Shown here piece after piece: positions 9,528 to 18,767 of a DNA stretch of 64,000 bases; positions within the stretch are counted from its first letter, which is position 1, and the number at the start of each line of letters is the position of its first letter. The position numbers were made by a program, and so were the translations under genes. The notes under the pieces are model-generated. The model saw only the letters and a program-made list of their open reading frames with translations. It was not told where the DNA came from and ran no database searches. The stretch covers positions 1,178,001 through 1,242,000 of the forward strand of contig OZ241737.1 in the NCBI GenBank assembly GCA_965200885.1, in the 5' to 3' direction. Source of the stretch: MPNP01 sp026710155. GTDB taxonomy: Bacteria; Pseudomonadota; Alphaproteobacteria; Rhodobacterales; Rhodobacteraceae.

Positions 9528-10526
9528 ATGCAACAACCGAATTTTTGGTTTCAAAAAAACTCCATTCTGTCCCACCTTTTATTACCTCTCGCAGGCATTT
9601 GGTTGCTGGGTTCAACAATACGCAAACGGTTTTACACCAGAAAATCAGTCGAAAAGCCGGTAATTTCAGTTGGAAATGTGAATATCGGCGGTACGGGCAA
9701 GACCCCCTTGACCATCACACTGATACAGAAGTTGAGGGAGAAGGGGCACAATCCGCATATTATATCCAGAGGTTATGGCGGGAAACTGCAGGGTCCAATT
9801 CAGGTCAATACGGAACAACATTCCGTTCGTGATGTGGGTGATGAAGCGCTATTGCTTTCCACTTTCAGTCCAACCTGGGTTGCAAGGGATCGATACATCG
9901 GTGCGGTCAGTGCCGTAAATGAAGGTGCTTCAATAGTCATTCTTGATGATGGTCATCAAAACCTTACGCTCGAACCAACCTTTTCCATAATTGTCGTGGA
10001 TGCCATGCGAGGATTTGGTAATAAAAGGGTAATTCCCTCCGGTCCACTTAGGGAAACTCTTTCACAAGCCTTGGCTAGGGTCGATTTAGTTGTTGCCGTT
10101 GGTACGGAAATCTGGGTTGAAAGGTTACAAAACCATTTTGGGAAGGATTATGACCTACCCATAATACCGGCACAATTGACCTTGCTTGAATCAGGGTTAA
10201 GTCTAGACAACCAGAACGTAGTGGCTTTTGCTGGAATTGGAGATCCCTCCAGATTCAGAACAACATTGGATGAATTGGGAGCAAACGTTATCAGGTATGT
10301 TCCCTTGAATGATCATGAAATTCCTACTGAAAGCTTCTTACTGAGGTTGGAAAGGGAAGCAAGAAAAAGCAATGCCTTGCTTTTGACTACGGAAAAGGAT
10401 GCCGTTAGATTGAACCCCGGCTGGAAAAAAAAGGTTTTGACCGTACCTGTTCGTCTGGAATTAAGCAACTGGGATATATTCGATGGATACTTTCCCGAAA
10501 AGATTGAAGGATACCAGAATTCCTAA
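9528..10526 (+). CDS. lpxK: Tetraacyldisaccharide 4'-kinase (lipid A synthesis)
   Basis: Phosphorylates the 4' position of the tetraacyldisaccharide lipid A precursor at the inner membrane, using ATP. The 332-aa protein starts at ATG 9528, where the usual LpxK beginning (QPNFWFQKNSILSHLLLPLAG, a membrane-anchoring helix) is found; longer in-frame extensions are unlikely. The P-loop reads SVGNVNIGGTGKTPLT. A DEALLL motif and VILDDGHQN follow, all family hallmarks. It lies 22 bases after the DUF4170 gene, in the same unit as pmbA. The frequent neighbour waaA (kdtA) is absent here. Confidence 0.93.
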   Translation: MQQPNFWFQKNSILSHLLLPLAGIWLLGSTIRKRFYTRKSVEKPVISVGNVNIGGTGKTPLTITLIQKLREKGHNPHIISRGYGGKLQGPIQVNTEQHSVRDVGDEALLLSTFSPTWVARDRYIGAVSAVNEGASIVILDDGHQNLTLEPTFSIIVVDAMRGFGNKRVIPSGPLRETLSQALARVDLVVAVGTEIWVERLQNHFGKDYDLPIIPAQLTLLESGLSLDNQNVVAFAGIGDPSRFRTTLDELGANVIRYVPLNDHEIPTESFLLRLEREARKSNALLLTTEKDAVRLNPGWKKKVLTVPVRLELSNWDIFDGYFPEKIEGYQNS

Positions 10527-10794
10527 GGTATGTACCCAATTCTTTCAATGGAAAAACATTAATGTTATTCTCCAATGTTAACGTAAGGGGCCTCCTGTTT
10601 ACTTTGATAAAGGGGAAAACATGTAAATTTTTTTGGCATGAATAAATCAGCCCAACTCAAACCATTATCCTCAAGGATAATGATCCTTGTTTCAACCATT
10701 ACCAATGGGGGAATATAAAACTTTTGGTGACAACCCAGAAATGAGGACCTAATTACCCCACAATCGCATGATCGATAAGTTACGATTCTTCAGT

Positions 10795-11220
10795 TCATGG
10801 AGTGCCGTGCGACGGTGACCACTCGGATGGAGCAAGTTCGAACCCCTCAAATTCGAATGCCGGTACCACTGCACACCCGACAAGGGTCCAGTCGCCATTC
10901 GACCATGCACGTTGCCATGCTCCGGCAGGTACAACAGCTTGCGGCTGGGCATCGGCATCGATACCCAGATTGTAGGTCATGACATCAGATCCATTTTCCG
11001 ACACCTCAAGGTTCAGTATGTCCCCGGCATGAAAATTCCATATCTCGACCGCATCGACCCGGTGCCAGCAAGAGATTTCTCCTTTCCCAAGCAGGTAGTA
11101 AATCGAGGACACGACCCCACGGTCTCCGTCACCATGACTTGCCCGGTATGTTTCCCGATAGTGACCGCCTTCCGGATGTGGGATCAATCCAAGTTCAATG
11201 ATTATTCTGTTTAAATCCAC
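10795..11220 (-). CDS. DUF985 cupin-fold protein
   Basis: A 141-aa single-domain protein with the family start IIIELGLIPHPEGGHYRETYR, followed by SIYYLL, WHRVDAVEIWNFHAGD and a closing VGCAVVPAFEFEGFEL. These match the DUF985 cupin family, in which the His/Glu residues of the WHR and EIW segments line the barrel pocket. Some relatives are linked to sugar-nucleotide epimerase-like folds, but no activity is established for most. Stands alone on the minus strand between two intergenic stretches. Confidence 0.88.
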   Translation of the reverse strand: MDLNRIIIELGLIPHPEGGHYRETYRASHGDGDRGVVSSIYYLLGKGEISCWHRVDAVEIWNFHAGDILNLEVSENGSDVMTYNLGIDADAQPQAVVPAGAWQRAWSNGDWTLVGCAVVPAFEFEGFELAPSEWSPSHGTP

Positions 11221-11727
11221 TGGTTAACCTCTATCTTGAGCAAAAAAATCATGAGCACTGCCACAGAGGACAGGCAACCTGATTGCAGTAATTGCTTGCT
11301 GGTTCCATTTTTCATAATCCAACCCAAATTTTCCTTTCCCGACCCAAATAAGGTTCTTTTCATTTCATAAAGTTCGACCTGCGGCGAGTATTCACCGAAA
11401 TCCAATAGTGAAACACAAAAAAAGTTGTTCTATTCAAAAACCTTCAAGCATTGCCCATTGTTCAAAATATCTGCACCGTTCGTTTGAAAGTTCTGGGCTT
11501 CCGGATCATGACATTCTAGAGAATTTCGGTCAATCCAATAACTGTCAACAGCATTCGTTTCCACTTGTGGTAACCCGAACACTCATATCCATCAGGTTAG
11601 CCATCCGGTTCTTTTATATCCTGCCTGAACAAAAAGGAATCTTAATCCTTTCCAAGAGGGATTCGAGTTTAGCCGAAAACAAATACAAGAGATGTAATTT
11701 TATTTCACAAACTTCAGTTTAAGTTCA
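11221..11727. other. Intergenic region without a recognised gene
   Basis: About 500 bases between two minus-strand genes. Open frames on both strands (for example 11408-11722 plus) have no recognisable similarity, no signal peptide and no good ribosome-binding site. In many alphaproteobacteria smc follows the DUF721-dsbA pair, but nothing like smc is visible here. Confidence 0.4.
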
Positions 11728-12363
11728 CTAAGTCCTGTTTAACAGATTCTCGATGATTTCTACCAATTCCTCATAACTCGTATTGGAATAATTCCTGTCG
11801 TTTATACGAAAGGTGGGTGTCGAGCTGATGTCGTTGGCGGCAGCACTGTCCTCGGCATTTTGCAGGATCAGTGAATGAAAATCGGTATCCCTGAGACAAC
11901 TGTCTATTTCTTCCTTGTCGAAGCCTACAGACAAGGCAATTGAGGTTAATCTGGATGCCGCTTCTCCAAGTGTTTGTGCACGTGACCATTCCGATTGCTT
12001 TTCATAAAGCGGGTCAAGATAATGGAAAAACTTTTCCGGGCCGGAACATCTGCCGATTATGGAAGCTACCCAGGCCGGCTTGTCCCAGATGACTTCCCTG
12101 ATTTCGAACTTTATCAAACCGGTATCAATGTAGTTTTCCTTTAGTTGTGGATAAGAATTCCGATGAAAACTGGCACAATGAGGGCAAGTAAATGATGCAT
12201 ATTCAACAAATGTCACATTGCTGTCCTGATTGCCGATACTCATCTCCTCGATTACCCTTTGGGGTTGGTTTTCCTGAGCTGTTACTGAAGTTATTGCTGT
12301 TGCCATGAGAAAGGCAAAAAGCAGAATTACATTATGGGAGATTTGTAGAAACCTGTTTATCAT
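11728..12363 (-). CDS. DsbA-like thiol:disulfide oxidoreductase
   Basis: A 211-aa exported protein with a signal peptide (residues 1-29, ending SVTAQ) and a thioredoxin fold. The redox motif is CPHC at residues 60-63 (YASFTCPHCASFH), and the cis-Pro loop appears as SSTPTFRIN. Helical insertion is typical of alphaproteobacterial DsbA-family proteins that lie beside a DUF721 gene and mutY. Likely oxidises or isomerises cysteines of exported proteins in the periplasm. This is relevant because the secreted-protein family in this window is Cys-rich. Probably cotranscribed with the DUF721 gene 12 bases upstream. Confidence 0.9.
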   Translation of the reverse strand: MINRFLQISHNVILLFAFLMATAITSVTAQENQPQRVIEEMSIGNQDSNVTFVEYASFTCPHCASFHRNSYPQLKENYIDTGLIKFEIREVIWDKPAWVASIIGRCSGPEKFFHYLDPLYEKQSEWSRAQTLGEAASRLTSIALSVGFDKEEIDSCLRDTDFHSLILQNAEDSAAANDISSTPTFRINDRNYSNTSYEELVEIIENLLNRT

Positions 12364-12375
12364 TTTCTTTCCTTG

Positions 12376-12738
12376 TTACTTGTCCTGAGCCAGGACATTC
12401 CTGCCAAGCTCAAGCAGAGCTGTTCTAAGTTCGTCTTCCTTGATGTCTTTCACGATTTGCCACGATTCACTTTCACACTCACTTGCCGGTTTCCTTGTCT
12501 TGCGTTGACTTGATTTTGAATTATGGAAAGCGTCATAGCTCGTGTGTTTTATTTCCAGTCTCCTGATGGCTCCAAATCCATAGGCAATATTTACCCTTTC
12601 AATGATTTGGTCCTTTTGCATTTCGACCTGTTGTGCATGCCCTCGTGGTGTTTCAACAATTAATTTTGAACCCTTGGATAACTGATAACGATGATTTACT
12701 TCCATGGGGCGGCAAATGGCTGCAAGGCTTTCCCCCAC
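12376..12738 (-). CDS. DUF721 (DciA-like) protein; true N-terminus probably further upstream
   Basis: The recognisable part is the DUF721 domain (VGESLAAICRPMEV, then LIVETPRGHAQQVEMQKDQI and NIAYGFGAIRRLEI). DUF721 proteins include DciA, a helicase-loading factor of bacteria lacking DnaC. The only ATG/GTG/TTG start in frame is GTG at 12738, which cuts the domain in half. The frame stays open upstream to about 12940 and encodes plausible family sequence, including YYREIARVNAEQKGIS and HEILSSWHEI. So the protein probably begins near 12895-12915 with a rare start codon (ATT/ATC at 12895-12900) or the start is mutated. Divergent from mutY, the usual alphaproteobacterial layout. Confidence 0.7.
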   Translation of the reverse strand: MGESLAAICRPMEVNHRYQLSKGSKLIVETPRGHAQQVEMQKDQIIERVNIAYGFGAIRRLEIKHTSYDAFHNSKSSQRKTRKPASECESESWQIVKDIKEDELRTALLELGRNVLAQDK

Positions 12739-12943
12739 TATTTCATGCCAGGATGAGAGAATTTCATGTTTTGAAATTCCCTTCTGCTCGGCATTGACTC
12801 GTGCAATCTCGCGATAATACTGGTCTGCCGACTTGAAATTGCCATTATAGGAACCGCGTTGCTTTTTTCGGTTATAGAATTTAATGATCTTGGGAATGAT
12901 CCCACTCCTAGCAAATAGACAATAGTAATTTAATATCCATATA

Positions 12944-14065
12944 TTGAAAATTCATAAAAAAGTGAACAATAACTTAGTGACAAACAGACCTTCAGACAAA
13001 TTGCTTGCTTGGTATGATCATAACGGCAGGACACTCCCCTGGCGCATGAAAAAGGGAAGTGATTGTACTTCAAAACCAGATCCCTACAGGATTTGGATAT
13101 CGGAAATCATGCTTCAACAAACCACAGTCCCTGTGGTCACAAAATATTATGAAAAATTCCTTGATCTTTGGCCAACCGTAGAAGACCTTGCCAATGCCAT
13201 TCATGACGAGGTGATGGCTTGTTGGGCCGGTTTGGGATATTATACCAGGGCAAGAAACCTGATACCTTGTGCCAAAAGAATAGTCATGGACCATGATGGA
13301 AAATTCCCTTCCACATCCGGTGAACTGCTTGACTTGCCGGGCATCGGAACATATACGGCAAGCGCAATTCAGGCCATTGCCTTTGATCTGTCGGTGCCGG
13401 TTGTCGATGGCAATGCCGAAAGGGTTTACTCAAGGGTCACGGGATTGACCACACCACTGCCTCGATCAAAGCCGGAAATCAAAAGAATTGCTGAACAGAT
13501 GACACCTCTAGGAAGGTCAGGTGATTATGCTCAGGCCATAATGGATTTGGGGTCAACCGTTTGCAAACCGAAAATGCCGAACTGCCCCCACTGTCCATGG
13601 AACGGTTTTTGTCAAAGTCATCGATTGGGTTTGCAAAACGAAATTCCCTATCGACAACCCAAAATCCCCAAACCAACGCGCAGTGGTATCATGTATGTCT
13701 GTCTGAGTGAAAACAATCACTTCATGCTGGAAAGACGCCCCCAAAGTGGATTGTTGGGTGGAACACTTGGATGGCCCGGATTTGGTTGGGACAAGGGGTC
13801 GGGGGGCAAATTTCCAGAACTGACAGGAGGGCTTGAACTTCCAGGAGAAATAAGTCATGTATTTACCCACTTCAAAACGTCAATTGCAGTCCGGGCTGGA
13901 GTGGTGGAATCATCGGAATTTTCATCGCTGGATGTCGCATGGGTCGACCAGGAAGGGTTTGATGCCAGCAAATTGCCAACCCTGATGAGAAAGGTATTTA
14001 CCCATGCTGCCCAAAATTTCGATTTTGAGAAGCAGGAAAAATCGATGAAAATAACCAGGTATTGA
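12944..14065 (+). CDS. mutY: A/G-specific adenine DNA glycosylase
   Basis: Removes adenine mispaired with 8-oxoguanine. Motifs in order: LPWRMKKG near the start, SEIMLQQTTV (catalytic Glu region), helix-hairpin-helix LPGIGTYTASAIQAIAF, VVDGNAERVYSR with the catalytic Asp, and the iron-sulfur cluster loop CKPKMPNCPHCPWNGFC (C-x6-C-x2-C-x5-C). The C-terminal NUDIX-like MutT domain (ERRPQSGLLGGTLGWPG) recognises 8-oxoG. The frame begins at TTG 12944; GTG 12962 and GTG 12977 are alternatives, as family similarity starts only at SDKLLAWYD. Length (about 370 aa) is normal. Confidence 0.95.
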   Translation: MKIHKKVNNNLVTNRPSDKLLAWYDHNGRTLPWRMKKGSDCTSKPDPYRIWISEIMLQQTTVPVVTKYYEKFLDLWPTVEDLANAIHDEVMACWAGLGYYTRARNLIPCAKRIVMDHDGKFPSTSGELLDLPGIGTYTASAIQAIAFDLSVPVVDGNAERVYSRVTGLTTPLPRSKPEIKRIAEQMTPLGRSGDYAQAIMDLGSTVCKPKMPNCPHCPWNGFCQSHRLGLQNEIPYRQPKIPKPTRSGIMYVCLSENNHFMLERRPQSGLLGGTLGWPGFGWDKGSGGKFPELTGGLELPGEISHVFTHFKTSIAVRAGVVESSEFSSLDVAWVDQEGFDASKLPTLMRKVFTHAAQNFDFEKQEKSMKITRY

Positions 14066-14066
14066 A

Positions 14067-14143
14067 TGGCGGCCTCGACAGGATTCGAACCTGTGGCCTA
14101 CCGCTTAGGAGGCGGTCGCTCTATCCTGCTGAGCTACGAGGCC
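14067..14143 (-). tRNA. tRNA-Arg (anticodon CCT)
   Basis: On the minus strand the sequence folds as a tRNA: 7-bp acceptor GGCCTCG/CGAGGCC, D arm with AGCTCAG...GAGC, anticodon stem CCGCC/GGCGG-type pairs around a loop with anticodon CCT, and T arm ACAGGTTCGAATCCTGT. The 3' CCA is encoded. It reads the rare Arg codon AGG. It lies one base after mutY, convergent to it. mnmH, a tRNA wobble-modifying enzyme gene, follows on the other side. Confidence 0.96.
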
Positions 14144-14238
14144 GAATTCATTACACAAACACCATATACTTATACATGACCAAGTTTCAAACCAATAAAT
14201 TTTTTGAGCATTACAAATCGCCATGATCAGATAAATTC

Positions 14239-15381
14239 ATGCTTCATCCCAATATCATCAAACTTGAACTGAAATCCTTGACTGATCTGGAGTTCGGCAA
14301 CTTTGACGAGGTGATTGATGTTCGCTCACCTGCCGAATACAACGAAGATCATATACCCGGCGCCATAAACCTTCCTGTTCTTGATGACCGACAAAGACAC
14401 CAGATAGGGCTTGAACACAAGTTGAAAGGTCCCTTTTATGCCCGTCGCAAGGGGGCTCAAATAATTTCCGAAAACATTGCTGACATTCTGAAGGAGCATC
14501 TGGCTAAAAGGGACAGGGACTTCAGACCCCTGATTTACTGTTGGCGGGGAGGTAAAAGATCTGGTTCCCTGGCTGAAATTTGCCGCCAGATCGGCTGGCA
14601 AACAACTGTATTGGAAAGTGGTTACAAAAGCTATCGAGCCGTTGTGGTAAACACTCTTTACAAGGATACTCTTCCAGTTGAGGTCATTTTACTTGGTGGA
14701 TATACCGCCACCGGTAAAACAGAAATTCTTGAGACATTAGCATCCAATGGTATACAGGTGTTGAATCTTGAACATCTTGCTGAGCACAGAGGTTCCGTTT
14801 TTGGTGAAATCCAATCAATCCAACCATCACAAAAAAAGTTTGAAAGCCGGATCAATGAGGTGTTCAGATGTCTGGATTCTTCACGACCCACAATTATCGA
14901 AGCGGAATCAAACAAAATTGGTCAAGTATCTATTCCCCCTGCCTTGTGGAGAAGCATGAAAAATGCAAGCAGAATCAATATCCAAGCCCCATTGCAGGCA
15001 AGGGTACAATATTGTCTGCAAAAATACTGTAACCTGGTTCGCAACAATGAAGACTTGAATGCATTGTTGGCCAAACTGGCTCCCTTTCATTCAAGGAAAA
15101 GAATTGAAGAGTGGAATGCTCTGGTCAAGTGCAACAATTTTGAAGATTTGGTGTCCGAACTCCTAGAGTATCATTATGATCCAAGATATGGTTCCAAGAA
15201 GAGTATTGAAACGATTATGATGAAAGACCTGACCAAAGTCTCAATCCAAAAGGCCTCAAAAAACATTGTCGATATAATCAACAGGAAATATCGATCAAGA
15301 GATTTCAATCAGGGGAGGACCTTCGGTTATTTTTCCGATGGAATGGATATCCAAAGCAATTTCATCAAACCTAGGCTGTAG
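14239..15381 (+). CDS. mnmH: tRNA 2-selenouridine synthase
   Basis: Replaces sulfur by selenium in the wobble 2-thiouridine of tRNA-Lys, -Glu and -Gln, using selenophosphate from SelD. The N-terminal rhodanese domain carries EVIDVRSPAEY and the catalytic loop YCWRGGKRSGS with Cys101. The second domain has a P-loop GGYTATGKT (about 153-161). Length 380 aa is typical. Its last 87 bases overlap the end of the convergent selD fusion gene, so the selenium donor and user are paired back to back. No sign of decay. Confidence 0.94.
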   Translation: MLHPNIIKLELKSLTDLEFGNFDEVIDVRSPAEYNEDHIPGAINLPVLDDRQRHQIGLEHKLKGPFYARRKGAQIISENIADILKEHLAKRDRDFRPLIYCWRGGKRSGSLAEICRQIGWQTTVLESGYKSYRAVVVNTLYKDTLPVEVILLGGYTATGKTEILETLASNGIQVLNLEHLAEHRGSVFGEIQSIQPSQKKFESRINEVFRCLDSSRPTIIEAESNKIGQVSIPPALWRSMKNASRINIQAPLQARVQYCLQKYCNLVRNNEDLNALLAKLAPFHSRKRIEEWNALVKCNNFEDLVSELLEYHYDPRYGSKKSIETIMMKDLTKVSIQKASKNIVDIINRKYRSRDFNQGRTFGYFSDGMDIQSNFIKPRL

Positions 15382-17478
15382 AAGGGCAAGATTTTTCTCG
15401 GAAATCGTAGCCAACAGCCCCCCAGAAGTTTGAGGGTCAAACAACAAATTGACTGCTTCCGTATTATTGGCAACCTTCAAGGGGATGTTTGAGTTGGCTT
15501 TCCAAAGGGATGATCTTACGCCGTTGGCAGAAAGCTCCAATGCCCCTTCAAAAATGGGAATGGATTCACTTTTCAGGGTTGCTCCAACCCGGGAACTCAC
15601 CAAGAGGTTTTGAAGGTGTCCAGCCAGCCCGAAACCAGTAACATCCGTCATGGTTGATACGTAATGCTTAAGGGTTTGAGATATCTTTTCTGAACTTCTG
15701 GTCATCAAGTCAAGGCACCTGTAGAGTGTTTCACCATTCACTTTCCCAAGCATCAGCCCTGCCAGGATTACCCCTGTACCGAGGGGTTTTGTCAGAACAA
15801 TTACATGCCCCGGTTGTGCGCCCTTATGTGAAACATATGGCTCTGGCGAATCTCCCAATACGGTAAATCCGATTGTCAATTCTGCACCTTGGGTGGTATG
15901 CCCTCCTATGATTTCAACTCCATTTCCCTTAAAGGTTTGGGCCGATGATTCCATTATTTCCCGGAGTGTTTCCCTCTGCAAAGTATCAGACATTCTTGGA
16001 AGGGTAATGGAAGCCAATGCATGTCGGGGCTTGGCGCCTTTCGCCCAAATATCACTCATGGCATGAAGGGCGGCAATCCTTGCAAAAAGAGAATGGTCAC
16101 TGATGAAACTCCTAAGATGGTCTGTTGAAACGACCAATCTATTGGAGCCAACGTTTATTTCGGCAGCATCGGGGTTCAATTCGGAATGCGTGTTGGCAAA
16201 CCCCTGCAATGCGGATTGTAAACTTGTGTGGGAAACCTTTGCACCACAACCACCACATAGCATATTGGATTCCCGCAGGATTTCATTGCTGCCCATCGCG
16301 GCTTCAAGTGGCAACTCGAATTTTGGCCTAGGCATCTCCAGTTCAAATTGGCCCATGAATTTCCGATCAATATAATCTTTCAATTTCCAGATGGAGCCTC
16401 CTTCAAATGCAATCCCGTTCTTCAGCCCCACTGCATGTTTCCTGCCGGTGGAAATCAATTTCAGGAAATCAGCCTGTGGTCTGTAAGGTACAAGTTTTTT
16501 GCCAGTGAGGCTGGCCTTGAGGTTTTGATACAATATCGGTGCCTGTCGAACCGCATAAACACCTGCCTTTGGCAAGGGGCAATCCTGAAATGAGGCACAA
16601 TCTCCCACTGCAAATACCGACGGGTTGGCCGGGGATTTCAAAAAGCGGTCAACAACAATAAATCCCTTGTCACAGGGAATACCAATTTCCTGCATCCACC
16701 CGAAGGGTTTGGCACCGGCGGTACCTACGACAAAATTGGCTTGGAGGGATTTGCCTGTGGACAGTTCAACTCTTTCTGGAAGAATTCTTGTGGCAGTTGT
16801 ATTGCAAAACAGCTCAATTCCAAAATCATTCAAATGATGCTTAAGCTTGTTTCTGGCTGGTGTGGGGATTTCCTTTAGAATGTCATTTTCCTGTTCCACA
16901 ATGACAACCTTGGAATTTATCCCGCCAAATTCTTGGAGTTTGTATTGCATGGCCATTGCCAGCTCAACACCACCTACCCCACCACCCAAAACGGCAATAT
17001 TGGGTGCAGTCATTTTATTCCTGACATTATGAAGAAACTTGTTCCACCGTTGGGCAAACAGGGGCATGGGCTTTGCAGGTGTGGCAAAATCATCAAATCC
17101 GGTCAGTTTTCCAAGTCTTAGGGTAATTCCTATATCAAGCGACAAGATATCGTAATAAATGTCAGGTCCGTTTTTTCTTATAACCCGTTGCTTTTCGAGA
17201 TCAACATTTGTTACCTCGTCAAGTACAAACCTCACTCCAGCAACTTGCGATAAGCGTACCAAATCGATGTTGAGTTCTGCTAGTTTGTAATGTCCCGCGA
17301 CATGTCCGGGCAACATTCCAGTATAAGGGCTGGTGGGATTTAGGTTGATAAGTGTAGCCCTTGCTCCAGGCAAAGGGTTCTTGGCCCATTTGTGCAAGAC
17401 AAGTGCATGGGCATGTCCACCACCGACCAAAACCAGATCTTTAGATTGAGGATGAGGAACTTTGGGACTTGTATACAT
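15295..17478 (-). CDS. selD: Fusion of NADH dehydrogenase-like flavoprotein and selenide, water dikinase SelD
   Basis: A 727-aa two-domain protein. The N-terminal ~385 residues are a type II NADH dehydrogenase-like FAD/NAD(P) oxidoreductase (LVGGGHAHALVLHKWA, AVLGGGVGGVELAMAM, VFAVGDCASF). The C-terminal ~340 residues are SelD, with the active-site loop CGGCGAKV near residue 406 (Cys and Lys retained), then IIGGHTTQGAELTIGFTVLG and TDVTGFGLAGHL. SelD makes selenophosphate from selenide and ATP; the flavin domain is thought to supply reduced selenium or control redox, but this is inference. Such fusions are known in several proteobacteria. Overlaps the 3' end of mnmH, its likely client. Confidence 0.94.
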   Translation of the reverse strand: MYTSPKVPHPQSKDLVLVGGGHAHALVLHKWAKNPLPGARATLINLNPTSPYTGMLPGHVAGHYKLAELNIDLVRLSQVAGVRFVLDEVTNVDLEKQRVIRKNGPDIYYDILSLDIGITLRLGKLTGFDDFATPAKPMPLFAQRWNKFLHNVRNKMTAPNIAVLGGGVGGVELAMAMQYKLQEFGGINSKVVIVEQENDILKEIPTPARNKLKHHLNDFGIELFCNTTATRILPERVELSTGKSLQANFVVGTAGAKPFGWMQEIGIPCDKGFIVVDRFLKSPANPSVFAVGDCASFQDCPLPKAGVYAVRQAPILYQNLKASLTGKKLVPYRPQADFLKLISTGRKHAVGLKNGIAFEGGSIWKLKDYIDRKFMGQFELEMPRPKFELPLEAAMGSNEILRESNMLCGGCGAKVSHTSLQSALQGFANTHSELNPDAAEINVGSNRLVVSTDHLRSFISDHSLFARIAALHAMSDIWAKGAKPRHALASITLPRMSDTLQRETLREIMESSAQTFKGNGVEIIGGHTTQGAELTIGFTVLGDSPEPYVSHKGAQPGHVIVLTKPLGTGVILAGLMLGKVNGETLYRCLDLMTRSSEKISQTLKHYVSTMTDVTGFGLAGHLQNLLVSSRVGATLKSESIPIFEGALELSANGVRSSLWKANSNIPLKVANNTEAVNLLFDPQTSGGLLATISEKNLALLQPRFDEIALDIHSIGKITEGPPLIEIS

Positions 17479-17804
17479 GACTATGCCATTACATCATTCA
17501 GGCACCATGCCAGACATATCAATTTCACACTTTGACGGCATGGATTCAATTAGTGGTGAAATTGGCAATCCGCATATAGCAACCGGCGCCGGCCTTACCG
17601 GCTTGTTGCCTGGTCTTGGAATTGGTTTCCGGCAAAAGGTGTTAGGCAATGGAACAATAGGTTGTGACGGCCATGATTCCCGGGTCATTGTTGTTTCTTT
17701 GTTGGAGGAAATGTTACCTGATCTGTTCTCGGCTGGATTAAATAATCCCGTCTGGGGAATATACAAGGTTTCAGGTTGTTTTGTTAAACAATGATTGATG
17801 TATA

Positions 17805-18020
17805 GTCAAAACATATTATCACCATTTGTTTTATGAGTATTCACCTCAAATAGCAGATGGCAGGGAAGAGTTGTTCGATCTTGCGATACAGTTTAGGCAT
17901 CGTTTGCGCATGATCAACATTTTAAAAGATGTCTGGGATTTCCGTTAAAGGGGAATGTGCTGGTTGCCGAGAAAAGATTTTAAAAAATAGGGGATTGAAC
18001 TGGATGCCGTGAAACACATA
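17805..18020 (+). pseudogene. Remnant of a squalene/phytoene synthase gene
   Basis: A translated stretch reads TYYHHLFYEYSPQIADGREE, then LFDLAIQFRHRLRMINILKD, then VWDFR, a stop, RGMCWLPRKDF, another stop and GIELDAV. This parallels the second Asp-rich region of the intact squalene/phytoene synthase at 26771-27847 (LAINFGQGLQMTNIIKDTWD ... DVCWLPRDVF ... GVDLASV). Two in-frame stops and missing ends show it is dead. It is a separate, diverged copy rather than a recent duplicate. Rates as a relic of a second terpenoid gene set. Confidence 0.75.
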
Positions 18021-18322
18021 GAATCTGGCTTAATTTGGCATTCATGATTTTGTGACAATAACCCATCGGCATTTGCAAGGCGCTTAAGGTATATGCTTTC
18101 CCGTTAAATGAGGCAGGTATCAGGCAATGCTGTCTGTCCACTTTGTAAATGGCAGTACGTGTACCCAGAAGGGTAAAAAAACCTGAATTTAACCAATCAG
18201 CATTCATGTAATTCAATTGTATTTTAGGTAAGGATTACGGTTACTGTGATTGTATATTTGACTGTGACTAATGGGGTACCTGAATAGTAACCCAAAAATT
18301 TAAATTAAGTCGCCGGTTGGTG

Positions 18323-18717
18323 CAGGGCTATCACCCTTGGAATTGCCAGGGTGACATCATTTGTCTTTTTTCAATATATTGTCTATAAACCTGATTGGGA
18401 GCAGAAAATGGCAGGTTTTTCAACGCTTTGTTCGAAATATTTGCATCTTGGGCAATCGTTTTTTGTCCAGACTATCCCAAAAAGGCAGATTATTGATATG
18501 AGAAAACCTCTATTCAATAAGGTGAAGCCAAAATTCAGAGCATTGAATTTTGTCAACCCAGTCTTGGCAAGAAGGAATTCTTACCTTTCACATAGGGGCT
18601 TTGGCATGATCCTCAACGAAAATTGGGGATGTGGCAAATTCAAAGAATTGCGACTTAAAGACGATAAATGGATGTTCCCATGAATATCCTTGTAAGATTT
18701 CAAAAGCGATAGCCCTG
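18323..18717. repeat. Inverted-repeat element, family 3 copy a (395 bp)
   Basis: Ends are CAGGGCTATC at 18323 and GATTTCAAAAGCGATAGCCCTG ending at 18717 (only the first 10 bases of the left end match well). Much of the interior matches, in reverse complement, the 213-bp element at 43481-43693, including CCTGATTGGGAGCAGAAA and TTTGTTCGAAATATTTG and the right end ATCCTTGTAAGATTTCAAAA. Relative to that copy it carries about 140 extra bases (about 18500-18685). A frame of 110 codons runs through it but shows no known protein. Single ends of the same family lie at 21564-21585 and 59494-59515. Confidence 0.75.
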
Positions 18718-18767
18718 CAAGTCGAGGAAATACTCATTGACTAGGCTGCTAATTTAATTATACAAAT

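Noticed and set aside
11408..11722. 104-codon frame between the cupin and dsbA-like genes
   Set aside because: GTG start without ribosome-binding site, no recognisable motif, composition like neighbouring non-coding sequence.
17462..17794. Open frame of 110 codons between selD and the synthase remnant
   Set aside because: Frames are open on both strands here, there is no ribosome-binding site or known motif, and it overlaps the selD start. Probably non-coding.
18351..18683. 110-codon frame in the long family 3 element
   Set aside because: The homologous short copy lacks the frame and no transposase motif is visible.
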